Below are positions 16,466-24,077 of a stretch of DNA of 42,401 nucleotides, one piece after another. Position numbers and translations under genes: made by a program. Each line of letters begins with the position of its first letter. Position 1 is the stretch's first letter. Below the pieces are notes generated by a model. The model had not been told where the DNA came from, made no database searches, and saw only the letters and a program-made list of their open reading frames with translations. This stretch comes from Gammaproteobacteria bacterium. GTDB taxonomy: Bacteria; Pseudomonadota; Gammaproteobacteria; Eutrophobiales; Eutrophobiaceae. The stretch lies in contig JAJRTU010000066.1 of assembly GCA_024278135.1 (NCBI GenBank), forward strand, positions 1 to 42,401. The letters are read 5' to 3'.

Positions 16466-17767
16466 CTACTCCTGTTTATAGACGATACCGTTCTTCATAA
16501 CAAACTTCACATCCTGTAACAGGGTGATATCGTCCAGCGGATCGCCCTGCACTGCAACCAGGTCGGCCAGCTTTCCCGTTTCGATGGATCCGAGGTGGCT
16601 GTCAATACGCAGAAGCCTTGCCGATTCAATAGTGGCACTTTTTATTGCTGTCACAGGTGGTATTCCCGCCGCCACCATGTACTCAAATTCACGAGCGTTC
16701 AAGCCATGGGGGAAGACACCGGCATCACTGCCGAAAACGATCCACAGTCCCTTTTTATAGGCCCTGCTCACGGTAATATCAATCTGTGGCCCCATACTTT
16801 CTGCCCTGGCACGTATTCCGGCCGGCATACTGTCATCGTCTTTTGCCTTGTCTGCCAGCCATTTCATAGCCGTCATTGTCGGCACGTACGCAGTGCCGTG
16901 TTTTTTCATTAATATGATCGATTCTTCATTCATGAAGGTACCATGTTCAATGGAATCCACACCCGCCCTGACTGAACGTAAGATACCTTCCGCTGTATGC
17001 GCATGCGCGGCCACCACCATGTCATAGTCCCTGGCGGTTTCCACTGCAGCATCGAGTTCATCCTGCATCCATTGCGAACCGGGACTGAAACGACCTTTAT
17101 TGATAACGCCGCCGGTCACATTCAACTTGATGACATCAGCACCTTCCTTGTAGCGCTGCCGTACCGCCTTGCGTGCCGAAATCGGGCCATTAATCACACC
17201 CTCGACAAAAGCAGGGTTGTCCATCCATTCCCGACGCAGACCGTTGCCGGAATCGGCAAGCCCGCCGGTTGTGGCCAGGCCTTTACCTGAAGTATAGATA
17301 CGCGGACCATCGATATAACCTTTCGCGATGGCTTCACGCATGGCGATGGTCAGGTTGTGATCCTGATCACCGAGATCCCGTACCGTGGTGAAACCGGCCA
17401 GCAGCGTATCCCGGGCATAGACTGTCGAACGAAATGCGTAATCAGCCGAATCCATGACAAATTTTTCCATAAAGAAATTCGCTGAGATAACCGTGCTTAA
17501 ATGCGTATGCATATCCATCAGACCTGGTAGTACAGTATAATCCTTCAGATCAATGATAGTTTCCGCCCCGTATTTCGTTATATAGCCCGGCTCAACAGCC
17601 CGGATGTGATCGTCTTCAATGACTATTGATATTTCAGTCATGATTTTGCCGGTTTTTACATCCAGCATTCGACCGGCATGGATAATGATATCGCTTGCCT
17701 GTACACCGGGTATTCCAGCAACAAGTGCGACAACGCTGAATAAAAGAGTGTGAAATTTGTGCTTCAT
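16466..17767 (-). CDS. Exported amidohydrolase (imidazolonepropionase/prolidase-like)
   Basis: A signal peptide (FHTLLFSVVALVAGIPGVQA) precedes an amidohydrolase-superfamily metal site: MDMHTH (HxH), the probable bridging lysine in DVIKLNVTGGV, HAHTAEG, DSIEHGTF and the aspartate in FGSDAGVFPHG. The closest branch is the Xaa-Pro dipeptidase/imidazolonepropionase-like group, which cleaves C-N bonds in small cyclic or N-acylated compounds, often outside the cytoplasm. The 433-residue length is normal. It is divergent from an MFS transporter (98-base gap) and upstream of the UbiD gene, suggesting a hydrolysis-uptake-decarboxylation set, which is inference. Confidence 0.85.
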   Translation of the reverse strand: MKHKFHTLLFSVVALVAGIPGVQASDIIIHAGRMLDVKTGKIMTEISIVIEDDHIRAVEPGYITKYGAETIIDLKDYTVLPGLMDMHTHLSTVISANFFMEKFVMDSADYAFRSTVYARDTLLAGFTTVRDLGDQDHNLTIAMREAIAKGYIDGPRIYTSGKGLATTGGLADSGNGLRREWMDNPAFVEGVINGPISARKAVRQRYKEGADVIKLNVTGGVINKGRFSPGSQWMQDELDAAVETARDYDMVVAAHAHTAEGILRSVRAGVDSIEHGTFMNEESIILMKKHGTAYVPTMTAMKWLADKAKDDDSMPAGIRARAESMGPQIDITVSRAYKKGLWIVFGSDAGVFPHGLNAREFEYMVAAGIPPVTAIKSATIESARLLRIDSHLGSIETGKLADLVAVQGDPLDDITLLQDVKFVMKNGIVYKQE

Positions 17768-17865
17768 TTTTCAATTCTCCATCGAATTCCAGAATAATTA
17801 TTCATGGATAATTTACCTGCATACACTATAGTAGCATTCAATTTCCGAAGGCTATCATTTTCTCC

Positions 17866-19140
17866 ATGCAAAAAGACATCACAATAAACAGACGGGGTGG
17901 GATATTTTACGGCTGGTGGGTATTGCTGGCTTGTGTGATTGGTCTTCTTGTGGGCCCCGGACAATTCGTCTTTGGTTCCCTCGGTTTATTTATTATTCCC
18001 ATGCAGGAAGAATTCGGCTGGCGACGTTCGGAAATCAGTCTGGCTTCATCATTCTTTACAGTTGCTCTCATTTTTTCAATGCCAATAGCCGGCAGGCTCG
18101 TCGATCACTACGGGGGTCGAAAAATACTGCTTCCTTCAATGATCATCGTCGCCCTCAGTTTGGCAATACTGCCCCTGGTTGTCAGCCAGCTTTGGCATCT
18201 TTATATTGTTTTTCTGCTGATAGGCTCACTGGGCGCGGCTGCCAACAGCTTACCGTTTATGCTGGCTATTTCCTCATGGTTCAATCGTCGTCGCGGTACA
18301 GCTATCGGCATTGCCATGGCCGGCAGTGGTTTGGGCTATGCCGGTGTGCCGCCGCTGGTGCAGTTTGTCAACAGTCACTTTGGCTGGCACCTGGGCTATT
18401 ACACACTGGCCGCAATAATACTGTTCTTCGCCATCCCGCTTATTGCGGTTTTGTACCGTAACAGGCCCGAAGATTCAGGCCTGTTGCCCGACGGTGACAC
18501 AGTTGATGTCAATATCCCGGCTGCATCATCACCACAGGAAGCGGGGCTCACTCGCCATGACGCACTGCGCAGCCGGACCTTCTGGTTATTGACCTGTATC
18601 TTTTCATTACTGGCCTTCTGCCTGTTTGGTTTATTACAGCACATGGTCCCCATGCTTATTGACCGTGGCATGGTACCCGTAAATGCCGCCTTGGTAGCCT
18701 CTATTGTCGGTATAACGATTCTCTGCGTGCGCGTACCCATCGGTTATTTTATGGATCGTTTTTTCGCACCCTATGTCGCACTGTTTTGTTTTTTATTGTC
18801 TGCGCTCGGCATTGGTATCTTTGCCAGTGGCGTCACAGGGTTTCCAGCGTATGTTGCTGCTGTGTTCGTCGGCTTCAGTATTGGTGCGGAAATAGATCTG
18901 CTCGCCTTTCTGGCAGGACGTTATTTCGGCCTGAAGAATTTCGGTCAGATTTACGGTTTATTGTTTGCCTCGATGATGCTGGGCGTCTCACTGGGTCCGC
19001 CCATATTCGGTTATTGCTTCGACACTTTGGGCAACTATACCGCCATCTTGTCTGTGAGTTGCCTGTTGGTGATCGGCGCATCACTAATGACAGGACTGCT
19101 GCCGAAATATCCGGACTTTGCTGTCCACAACAATCAATAA
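17866..19140 (+). CDS. MFS transporter, monocarboxylate/oxalate-formate type
   Basis: A 424-residue major facilitator with 12 predicted helices. It opens with GGIFYGWWVLLAC and has the loop 2-3 motif GRLVDHYGGRKILLP, features of the MCT/OFA-like branch that carries small carboxylates. WFNRRRGTAIGIAMAGSGLG is the matching TM4-5 block. It is divergent from the amidohydrolase-UbiD pair and probably serves that pathway. A close paralogue at 38811-40070 shares the same landmarks. Confidence 0.85.
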   Translation: MQKDITINRRGGIFYGWWVLLACVIGLLVGPGQFVFGSLGLFIIPMQEEFGWRRSEISLASSFFTVALIFSMPIAGRLVDHYGGRKILLPSMIIVALSLAILPLVVSQLWHLYIVFLLIGSLGAAANSLPFMLAISSWFNRRRGTAIGIAMAGSGLGYAGVPPLVQFVNSHFGWHLGYYTLAAIILFFAIPLIAVLYRNRPEDSGLLPDGDTVDVNIPAASSPQEAGLTRHDALRSRTFWLLTCIFSLLAFCLFGLLQHMVPMLIDRGMVPVNAALVASIVGITILCVRVPIGYFMDRFFAPYVALFCFLLSALGIGIFASGVTGFPAYVAAVFVGFSIGAEIDLLAFLAGRYFGLKNFGQIYGLLFASMMLGVSLGPPIFGYCFDTLGNYTAILSVSCLLVIGASLMTGLLPKYPDFAVHNNQ

Positions 19141-19174
19141 GCTCCCAGACTTCCTTGCTTCCTTCGTTCCATAC

Positions 19175-20173
19175 TCAGTTGAAATAAGGAATTATTTTAT
19201 CGCCAAACAGACGTATTGTTTCACGCGGGTCGGGGCCAAGGGGGCCGCCTACAGAAATTTGTGTTATCCCCGCGTCGATCAACATTTCAATTTTGCTGAT
19301 GGCATCTTCAGCAGTACCGACGATGGCCAATTGTTGCATATCTTTACTTATCAGTGCTCTGGCCTGCTCATACTCCCGCTGTTCAATCAGTTTCGCCGTC
19401 ATGGAAAAATCCTGTTGACTTAAACCGACCGTATTCAATGCCTCTTCGTCCAGATAATTGCCAAAATAAGCAAGGATGTCCTTGAGAGCGTCGGTCTGCG
19501 TGCCCTTCCCGTCCTCGCTGAGCGAAAACCAGGCACAACCGCAAATATCCACTTCAGAGGCCTGTCGACCGGCCCTTTCCACACCTTTCAGTACCCTGTC
19601 CACCATCAGTTTCGCTGATTCCGGCGGCGTTACCATAGGTAAACTGCCATCGCCTATCTCACCGCTGAGCGCGAGATCATCTTGTTCAAAACCGGACACA
19701 TAAATGGGAATATGCTCACGATAAGGATCAAAACGAAGATAGCACTGGTCTGACCAGTGAAACTCCTGACCGTCAAATTCAGCGACTTCTCCCCGCCATA
19801 TTTTTCTCATTAATTCCACGGCTTCCCGCACCCGTGTAATACGGTCATTCACGTCAATGCCCATCCATTCGATCATTTTCTGTGTATGCATGCCAAAACC
19901 CACAGCTGTACGACCACGACTCAGATGATCCAGTGTCGCCATAAATGCAGCCGTTTCACCCGGTGAAACACCATAGGGTTCGGTACCGTTCGCCCCCACA
20001 ATAATGCGATCCGTATGCTCCGCCAGCGCAGCAATAATGCTCCAGGCGTGATACATGAATTTATCACTGGGAAACCATGCATGATGAAACCCGGCCTTGT
20101 CTGCCAGTATGCCCAGTTCGACAATGTCACGGGGACTGCCGAGGTATTGAATTAATCGGACGCCGAAACGCAT
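19175..20173 (-). CDS. LLM-class flavin-dependent oxidoreductase
   Basis: A luciferase-like TIM-barrel protein of 332 residues. The N-terminal GVRLIQYLGSPRDIVELG, the FPSDKFMYHAW segment and the C-terminal GITQISVGGPLGPDP resemble the Mer-like subgroup (FMN or F420 users). The reaction could be a two-component monooxygenation or a deazaflavin-dependent reduction. The start is well defined: AGGAGG sits just before ATG 20173, so the TTG at 20179 used in the track is the ribosome-site spacer, not the start. It converges on the MFS gene; upstream lies a 183-base gap with a repeat. Confidence 0.85.
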   Translation of the reverse strand: MRFGVRLIQYLGSPRDIVELGILADKAGFHHAWFPSDKFMYHAWSIIAALAEHTDRIIVGANGTEPYGVSPGETAAFMATLDHLSRGRTAVGFGMHTQKMIEWMGIDVNDRITRVREAVELMRKIWRGEVAEFDGQEFHWSDQCYLRFDPYREHIPIYVSGFEQDDLALSGEIGDGSLPMVTPPESAKLMVDRVLKGVERAGRQASEVDICGCAWFSLSEDGKGTQTDALKDILAYFGNYLDEEALNTVGLSQQDFSMTAKLIEQREYEQARALISKDMQQLAIVGTAEDAISKIEMLIDAGITQISVGGPLGPDPRETIRLFGDKIIPYFN

Positions 20174-20231
20174 AGACAACCTCCTGGTTCTGAATAAAAG
20201 TTTTCAAAGAGCATGCAAAACAAGTACATTC

Positions 20232-20345
20232 GCATGAGCAGATAAGCGGGCCGTATGCGACAGGGATATTGTATCCAGGCTTACACGGGCGTATTCACAG
20301 CGCATTTGCATGTTGCTGTACGGGAATTCGAAACGGCTGTTCAGC
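20232..20345 (+). repeat. Dispersed intergenic repeat, copy A
   Basis: This stretch shares ordered blocks with 30423-30511: GCATGAGC[A/G]GATAA at the left, ATTCACAG in the middle, and ATTCG[A/G]AACGGCTGTTCAGC at the right (19 of 20 identical). Spacing differs (94 against 69 bases between the outer blocks), so these are diverged copies. Its ends are partly inverted (GATAAGCGGGCCG against GATAAGCTGAACAGCCG on the other strand), like a small non-autonomous element. Confidence 0.5.
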
Positions 20346-20355
20346 TTATCCATAT

Positions 20356-20829
20356 TTATTTGTTCAACCACTGAAACAATTCAACGGTATACCCTCCCGG
20401 GTCTTTAATCAAAAACGCCCGTATCGGCACATTATCGCTGTTATGGATTTCTTTTAATACCGGCACATCCGGGTTTGCCTTCACCCTGTTGTACCAGAGA
20501 TCAACATTATCAACAACGATACTCAGCATAACCGCGTTAGTCTTCTGTACTTTGTGATAGGCGTTACCACCTTCCTTGACGACACCAATATAGGAGGTTG
20601 CCGTCAGTTTGTACAGGCTGACCCAGTCATCTTGAAAGCTCGCTTCGAGTCCCAGTATGTCCGCATAAAAGTGCCGGGGTGCAGTCATATCCCTGTAATA
20701 AAGCATGACATAGCTCTCTGTTATTTTTGATTCCATCCCTGTGACTTCCAGATTCTCTGTCGCAGAAAGGCTGCCACAAAATAATGGAATAGTCATTATT
20801 CTCAACATTACTGAAAGTATTGTCTTCAT
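20356..20829 (-). CDS. VOC-family protein with an N-terminal signal peptide
   Basis: A 157-residue protein. After an export-type leader (MLRIMTIPLFCGSLSATE) comes one VOC domain: YVMLYYRDMTAPRHFYADILGLEASF, then MLSIVVDNVDLWYNRV, ending DPGGYTVELFQW. The first module lacks the usual leading histidine (YVMLYY), so metal binding may be partial and the fold may only bind a ligand. VOC proteins are generally cytoplasmic, so the leader is unusual. It is 10 bases downstream of another exported protein, which suggests that the two work together in the periplasm. An internal methionine near residue 32 (MESKITES) could give a cytoplasmic form. Confidence 0.75.
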   Translation of the reverse strand: MKTILSVMLRIMTIPLFCGSLSATENLEVTGMESKITESYVMLYYRDMTAPRHFYADILGLEASFQDDWVSLYKLTATSYIGVVKEGGNAYHKVQKTNAVMLSIVVDNVDLWYNRVKANPDVPVLKEIHNSDNVPIRAFLIKDPGGYTVELFQWLNK

Positions 20830-20839
20830 ATAATCACCC

Positions 20840-21736
20840 CTAATTTATTTTCTTTGGTCTATCTGTCTGGCCACCATCCATGGCAGGCATCACCCCAGGA
20901 CAAGCACTGCGACTTTTCAGTTTTTCCCCGCTGGTTCTAATATCCAGAAATGTCGTGACGGCATAAGTCGCAATTTCGGGAATATATTTATACTCACCGG
21001 TATCCATCTCGGCTTGTTCGACAAACAGCTGGAAAGTCTCCCCGGGCTGTAATTTTGATGCCGGTATCACATACTCTGTCGCGGCATAAGTAAGATAGTC
21101 AGCCGATCCAAACGGGCCGCCGCTGTGATCAATCTTTTCACCGTGACAATTTCCGGTAACAACGAAGATCAAATCATCCACTATACCGTTGACATCGGCA
21201 TTACCGGATGCAAAAGCACTCCATCGGACCGTAAGATTCTTCTCAGGATCAACTCGTGACGGCGAGACCGGCTGTCCTTGCTGCCACAAATAAATGCTGA
21301 TGGGATCCGGAATACGGGAAGCCTTGCCACCTCTGTGAATGAATACAGGCTGTGAAATAACGACACCATCGGCAAGTCTGTAAGAAAAAATATATTCCCC
21401 GTCGGGATACTCTTCGTCCAGTGCCTGTTCACTGCGATAGCGTCCACCATGCACTTCCAGTACTGAGGAGTCACCTTTAAAATATAACGGCGTATCAGGC
21501 TTGTCAGGCCTGTACAACAATGCGTCCGTCACCGAGCCCTTGTCCTGCAGGAATATTTCTGCAAAAAAATGGTAATTTAACAGGCGATGACCGACATCAG
21601 GTAATTGTCGATAATTGGAAGTTTTACCCAGAACGACAAATGACACGTCCCGCCGTTCATTTTCAACAGCTCCCGCCTGGACCGACAGGAAAAAGAAAAT
21701 AATGGGAATCAATTTGTCTGCTGAAAACCGCATCAC
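20840..21736 (-). CDS. Exported protein of unknown function
   Basis: I do not recognise a family. The 298-residue product starts with a signal peptide (LIPIIFFFLSVQAGA, cleavage near residue 24). The mature part is rich in short beta-prone segments and aromatic residues, with phrases such as DGEYIFSYRLADG and LTVRWSAFASGNADVNG that suggest beta-sandwich modules. Two cysteines (NCHGEK and SACPG) could pair. The C-terminus is polar. It is the first gene of a two-gene minus-strand unit with the secreted VOC protein and is divergent from the nhaC-like gene. Confidence 0.7.
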   Translation of the reverse strand: MMRFSADKLIPIIFFFLSVQAGAVENERRDVSFVVLGKTSNYRQLPDVGHRLLNYHFFAEIFLQDKGSVTDALLYRPDKPDTPLYFKGDSSVLEVHGGRYRSEQALDEEYPDGEYIFSYRLADGVVISQPVFIHRGGKASRIPDPISIYLWQQGQPVSPSRVDPEKNLTVRWSAFASGNADVNGIVDDLIFVVTGNCHGEKIDHSGGPFGSADYLTYAATEYVIPASKLQPGETFQLFVEQAEMDTGEYKYIPEIATYAVTTFLDIRTSGEKLKSRSACPGVMPAMDGGQTDRPKKIN

Positions 21737-21816
21737 TTGCAGGTATTCGCTGTTCCACGCATTCTGAATCTTATCGGGATGTGGCGTATCATGCTGCCCA
21801 AGCTTACAGATAATCC

Positions 21817-23307
21817 ATGGATATGAACAACAATAACAAGAGCTCCGATTTGGGCAAACAGGCTAATCTAAGTGAATCCCTGACCGTCATCACTGTTCTC
21901 ATCGGCTGTATTTCCACTGCAGTACTTCTGTTCAGGGATGATCCGACCGGAGGCCCGATACAACTGGCCCTCACCTTCACCGCATTTATCGCCATGCTCA
22001 CAGGTTTCAAAAATGGCGTGCCATGGAAAACGATGGAAAAATCCATCGCGGATTCGGTAGGTGTTGCCACCACGGCAATATTTATACTGTTTTGTGTCGG
22101 CGCGCTGGTGGGGACATGGATATTAAGTGGCACCGTGCCCACTATGATCTATTACGGATTGCTTCTTCTCTCACCCCTTATCTTCTTTCCCACCGCCTGT
22201 CTGTTATGCGCCTTTGTCTCCCTCAGCATCGGCAGTTCCTGGACAACCATGGCGACGGTAGGTATCGCCCTGATGGGCATCTCCAGTGTGCTCGGCCTGT
22301 CGATACCGATTACCGTAGGCGCCATCGTATCCGGCTCTTATTTTGGCGACAAAATGTCACCGCTGTCCGATACCACGAATCTGGCTCCGGCCGTCGCCGG
22401 TAGTGAGTTGTTTCCCCATATTCGTCACATGATCTGGGTCTCTGTGCCCAGTTTTCTTATTGCCCTTGTTTTATATACTGTCCTTGGTTTGAGTATGGCA
22501 TCGACCTCTACCTCTGCCATTGACCTGCATGTCTTCACCAATGCATTGACCGGACACTTTAATATCGGGTTACACCTGCTCTTACCCTTACTGGTGCTGC
22601 TATACATGGCCTATAAACGCATACCTGCACTACCTGCCATTTTTTTTGCGGCCCTGCTCGGGGCCGTGTTTGCTTTGTTATTTCAGACCAAAATGGTGTT
22701 GGCATTGGCCAATGACAGCACCGCGCATACCGGGATTGCCCTCGCCGAAGGCATAGCCCGGGCCATGTTCGCCGGTTACCAGGCTGAGACGGGCGTCGCA
22801 GCGATAGACAAGCTGCTCAGCAGGGGGGGTATGTGGAGTATGGCGCAGACAGTCTGGTTAATTCTATCCGCCATGCTGATGGCGGGTGTGTTCTCCAGCA
22901 TCGGCGTTTTTGATCGCATTGCCAACAGTCTGCTGGGCATCACACGAAAAACCGGCAGCCTGATACTGGTGACCTTGTCGAACAGTGTTCTGATGAACCT
23001 TATCGCCGGTGATCAGTATATTTCTATCGTCGTCCCGGGACAAATCTGGCGCAAGGAATACCAGCGCCGTGGACTGGCCGCCGTTAATCTTTCACGCTGT
23101 CTTGAAGATGCGGGCACGCTCACCTCCCCGCTCGTCCCCTGGAATACCTGTGGTGCCTATATCTATGGGGTACTGGGGCTGGCAAGCTTTGCCTACATTC
23201 CTTTTTGTTTTTTCAATATCATCAATCCTGTCATTTCAGCCATCTACGGCTACACCGGTTTTACCATATTGAACAGCGAGGAGGCGGTAACTGATACTGT
23301 TCAATAG
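21817..23307 (+). CDS. NhaC-family Na+/H+ antiporter-like transporter
   Basis: A 496-residue membrane protein with 11-13 hydrophobic segments. Landmarks of the NhaC branch of the ion-transporter superfamily are GSSWTTMATVGIALMG, the ion-site region VSGSYFGDKMSPLSDTTNLAPA and, near the end, LEDAGTLTSPLVPWNTCGAY. It would exchange sodium and protons or a carboxylate, as in the malate/lactate-sodium antiporters of the same family. In a catabolic cluster the latter is as likely as pH homeostasis. The start may be the ATG given here or the second Met. A Tat-signal protein follows 91 bases later. Confidence 0.85.
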   Translation: MDMNNNNKSSDLGKQANLSESLTVITVLIGCISTAVLLFRDDPTGGPIQLALTFTAFIAMLTGFKNGVPWKTMEKSIADSVGVATTAIFILFCVGALVGTWILSGTVPTMIYYGLLLLSPLIFFPTACLLCAFVSLSIGSSWTTMATVGIALMGISSVLGLSIPITVGAIVSGSYFGDKMSPLSDTTNLAPAVAGSELFPHIRHMIWVSVPSFLIALVLYTVLGLSMASTSTSAIDLHVFTNALTGHFNIGLHLLLPLLVLLYMAYKRIPALPAIFFAALLGAVFALLFQTKMVLALANDSTAHTGIALAEGIARAMFAGYQAETGVAAIDKLLSRGGMWSMAQTVWLILSAMLMAGVFSSIGVFDRIANSLLGITRKTGSLILVTLSNSVLMNLIAGDQYISIVVPGQIWRKEYQRRGLAAVNLSRCLEDAGTLTSPLVPWNTCGAYIYGVLGLASFAYIPFCFFNIINPVISAIYGYTGFTILNSEEAVTDTVQ

Positions 23308-23398
23308 CCGGTATGATTAGGGTCATCATTCTAATAATCCAGACCCGCCTGCCGGCAACTGGATTACACTTTGTCGAGTAACAATACAGGAGAAAAAG

Positions 23399-23626
23399 AT
23401 GAGAAAACATACCGAAAACGAGCCTGAACAGGATACCGACGAAATTTCACGACGACAGTTTTTACGTTCCGCCGCCAGTGGCGGGGTGGCCCTGGCTGTT
23501 GCCACTGCTTTGCCATCAGACAGTATCGCCGGAGAAAATAAAACCGGCTCGAAAACAAAACATCCTTACGAAGAAATTCTGTCTCGCTGTGGCAGTGAGT
23601 TTGGTGACATCAGAACTTCAACATAA
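23399..23626 (+). CDS. Tat-signal mini-protein of unknown function
   Basis: The product is only 75 residues. It carries a textbook twin-arginine signal, SRRQFLRSAASGGVALAVATA (RR at 18-19), followed by a mature part of about 30 residues, HPYEEILSRCGSEFGD, with a single cysteine. AGGAG lies 9 bases before the ATG, so it looks translated. Such short Tat proteins can be small partner subunits that carry a cofactor enzyme across the membrane or stand as truncated remnants; the unique cysteine could be a ligand. It is 18 bases upstream of a NIPSNAP/EthD-like gene, so the two are probably one unit. Confidence 0.7.
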   Translation: MRKHTENEPEQDTDEISRRQFLRSAASGGVALAVATALPSDSIAGENKTGSKTKHPYEEILSRCGSEFGDIRTST

Positions 23627-23644
23627 TCATCAGGGGGAAAGAAC

Positions 23645-24001
23645 ATGTCTGTATTTGAAGCAGAAAGCTGGTTTGTGGCCGAGGGCAAAGACAAGGAACA
23701 TGATATCGAAATGCGACGCTGGCTTCGTTGGGTCAAGGAGCATCGTGAATTGTTCCCGGAGTGGAAAAGCCTGCGTTATTTTGACCTGCACGCGGCGGGA
23801 GATGATTCCGGGCGTAAGATGGTGATCTGGGAATACGAAAGCTTTGCAGAATACGAAAAATACAAAACACGTCGTAAAGATTACGAAGGCCCGTATAAAG
23901 AATACAAGGAGAATGATCCCTACTATAAAGGTGTGTTCATTCACAGCCGTATGAAGGTGGAATTCTGGAAGGATCTGGAGCGAGAATTCTGGATTGAGTA
24001 G
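23645..24001 (+). CDS. Small ferredoxin-fold (NIPSNAP/EthD-like) protein, putative
   Basis: The 118-residue product has charged, aromatic-rich text such as MRRWLRWVKEHRELFPEWKSLRYFDLH and KMVIWEYESFAEYEKYKTRR. This is the rhythm of dimeric alpha-beta barrel proteins of the NIPSNAP/EthD kind, where a WEYESFAEYEK strand-helix unit is typical. I am not certain of the family. These proteins are often small catabolic accessory or lyase-like enzymes. GGGGGA precedes the ATG. It is immediately followed by a strong hairpin terminator, so it ends the unit that starts with the Tat mini-protein or nhaC. Confidence 0.55.
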   Translation: MSVFEAESWFVAEGKDKEHDIEMRRWLRWVKEHRELFPEWKSLRYFDLHAAGDDSGRKMVIWEYESFAEYEKYKTRRKDYEGPYKEYKENDPYYKGVFIHSRMKVEFWKDLEREFWIE

Positions 24002-24014
24002 CGTATGAAACGAC

Positions 24015-24050
24015 AAAGGCCCCGACTGTTCAAAGTCGGGGCCTTTTTTA
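24015..24050. terminator. Bidirectional intrinsic terminator
   Basis: AAAGGCCCCGACT and AGTCGGGGCCTTT form a perfect 13-bp stem with a GTTCAA loop, followed by T-run on the plus strand and A-run on the minus side. It sits between the convergent NIPSNAP-like gene and the TonB receptor gene and can stop both. Confidence 0.9.
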
Positions 24051-24077
24051 TTGCATCAAGTCCGTTTTTCTTACAAC

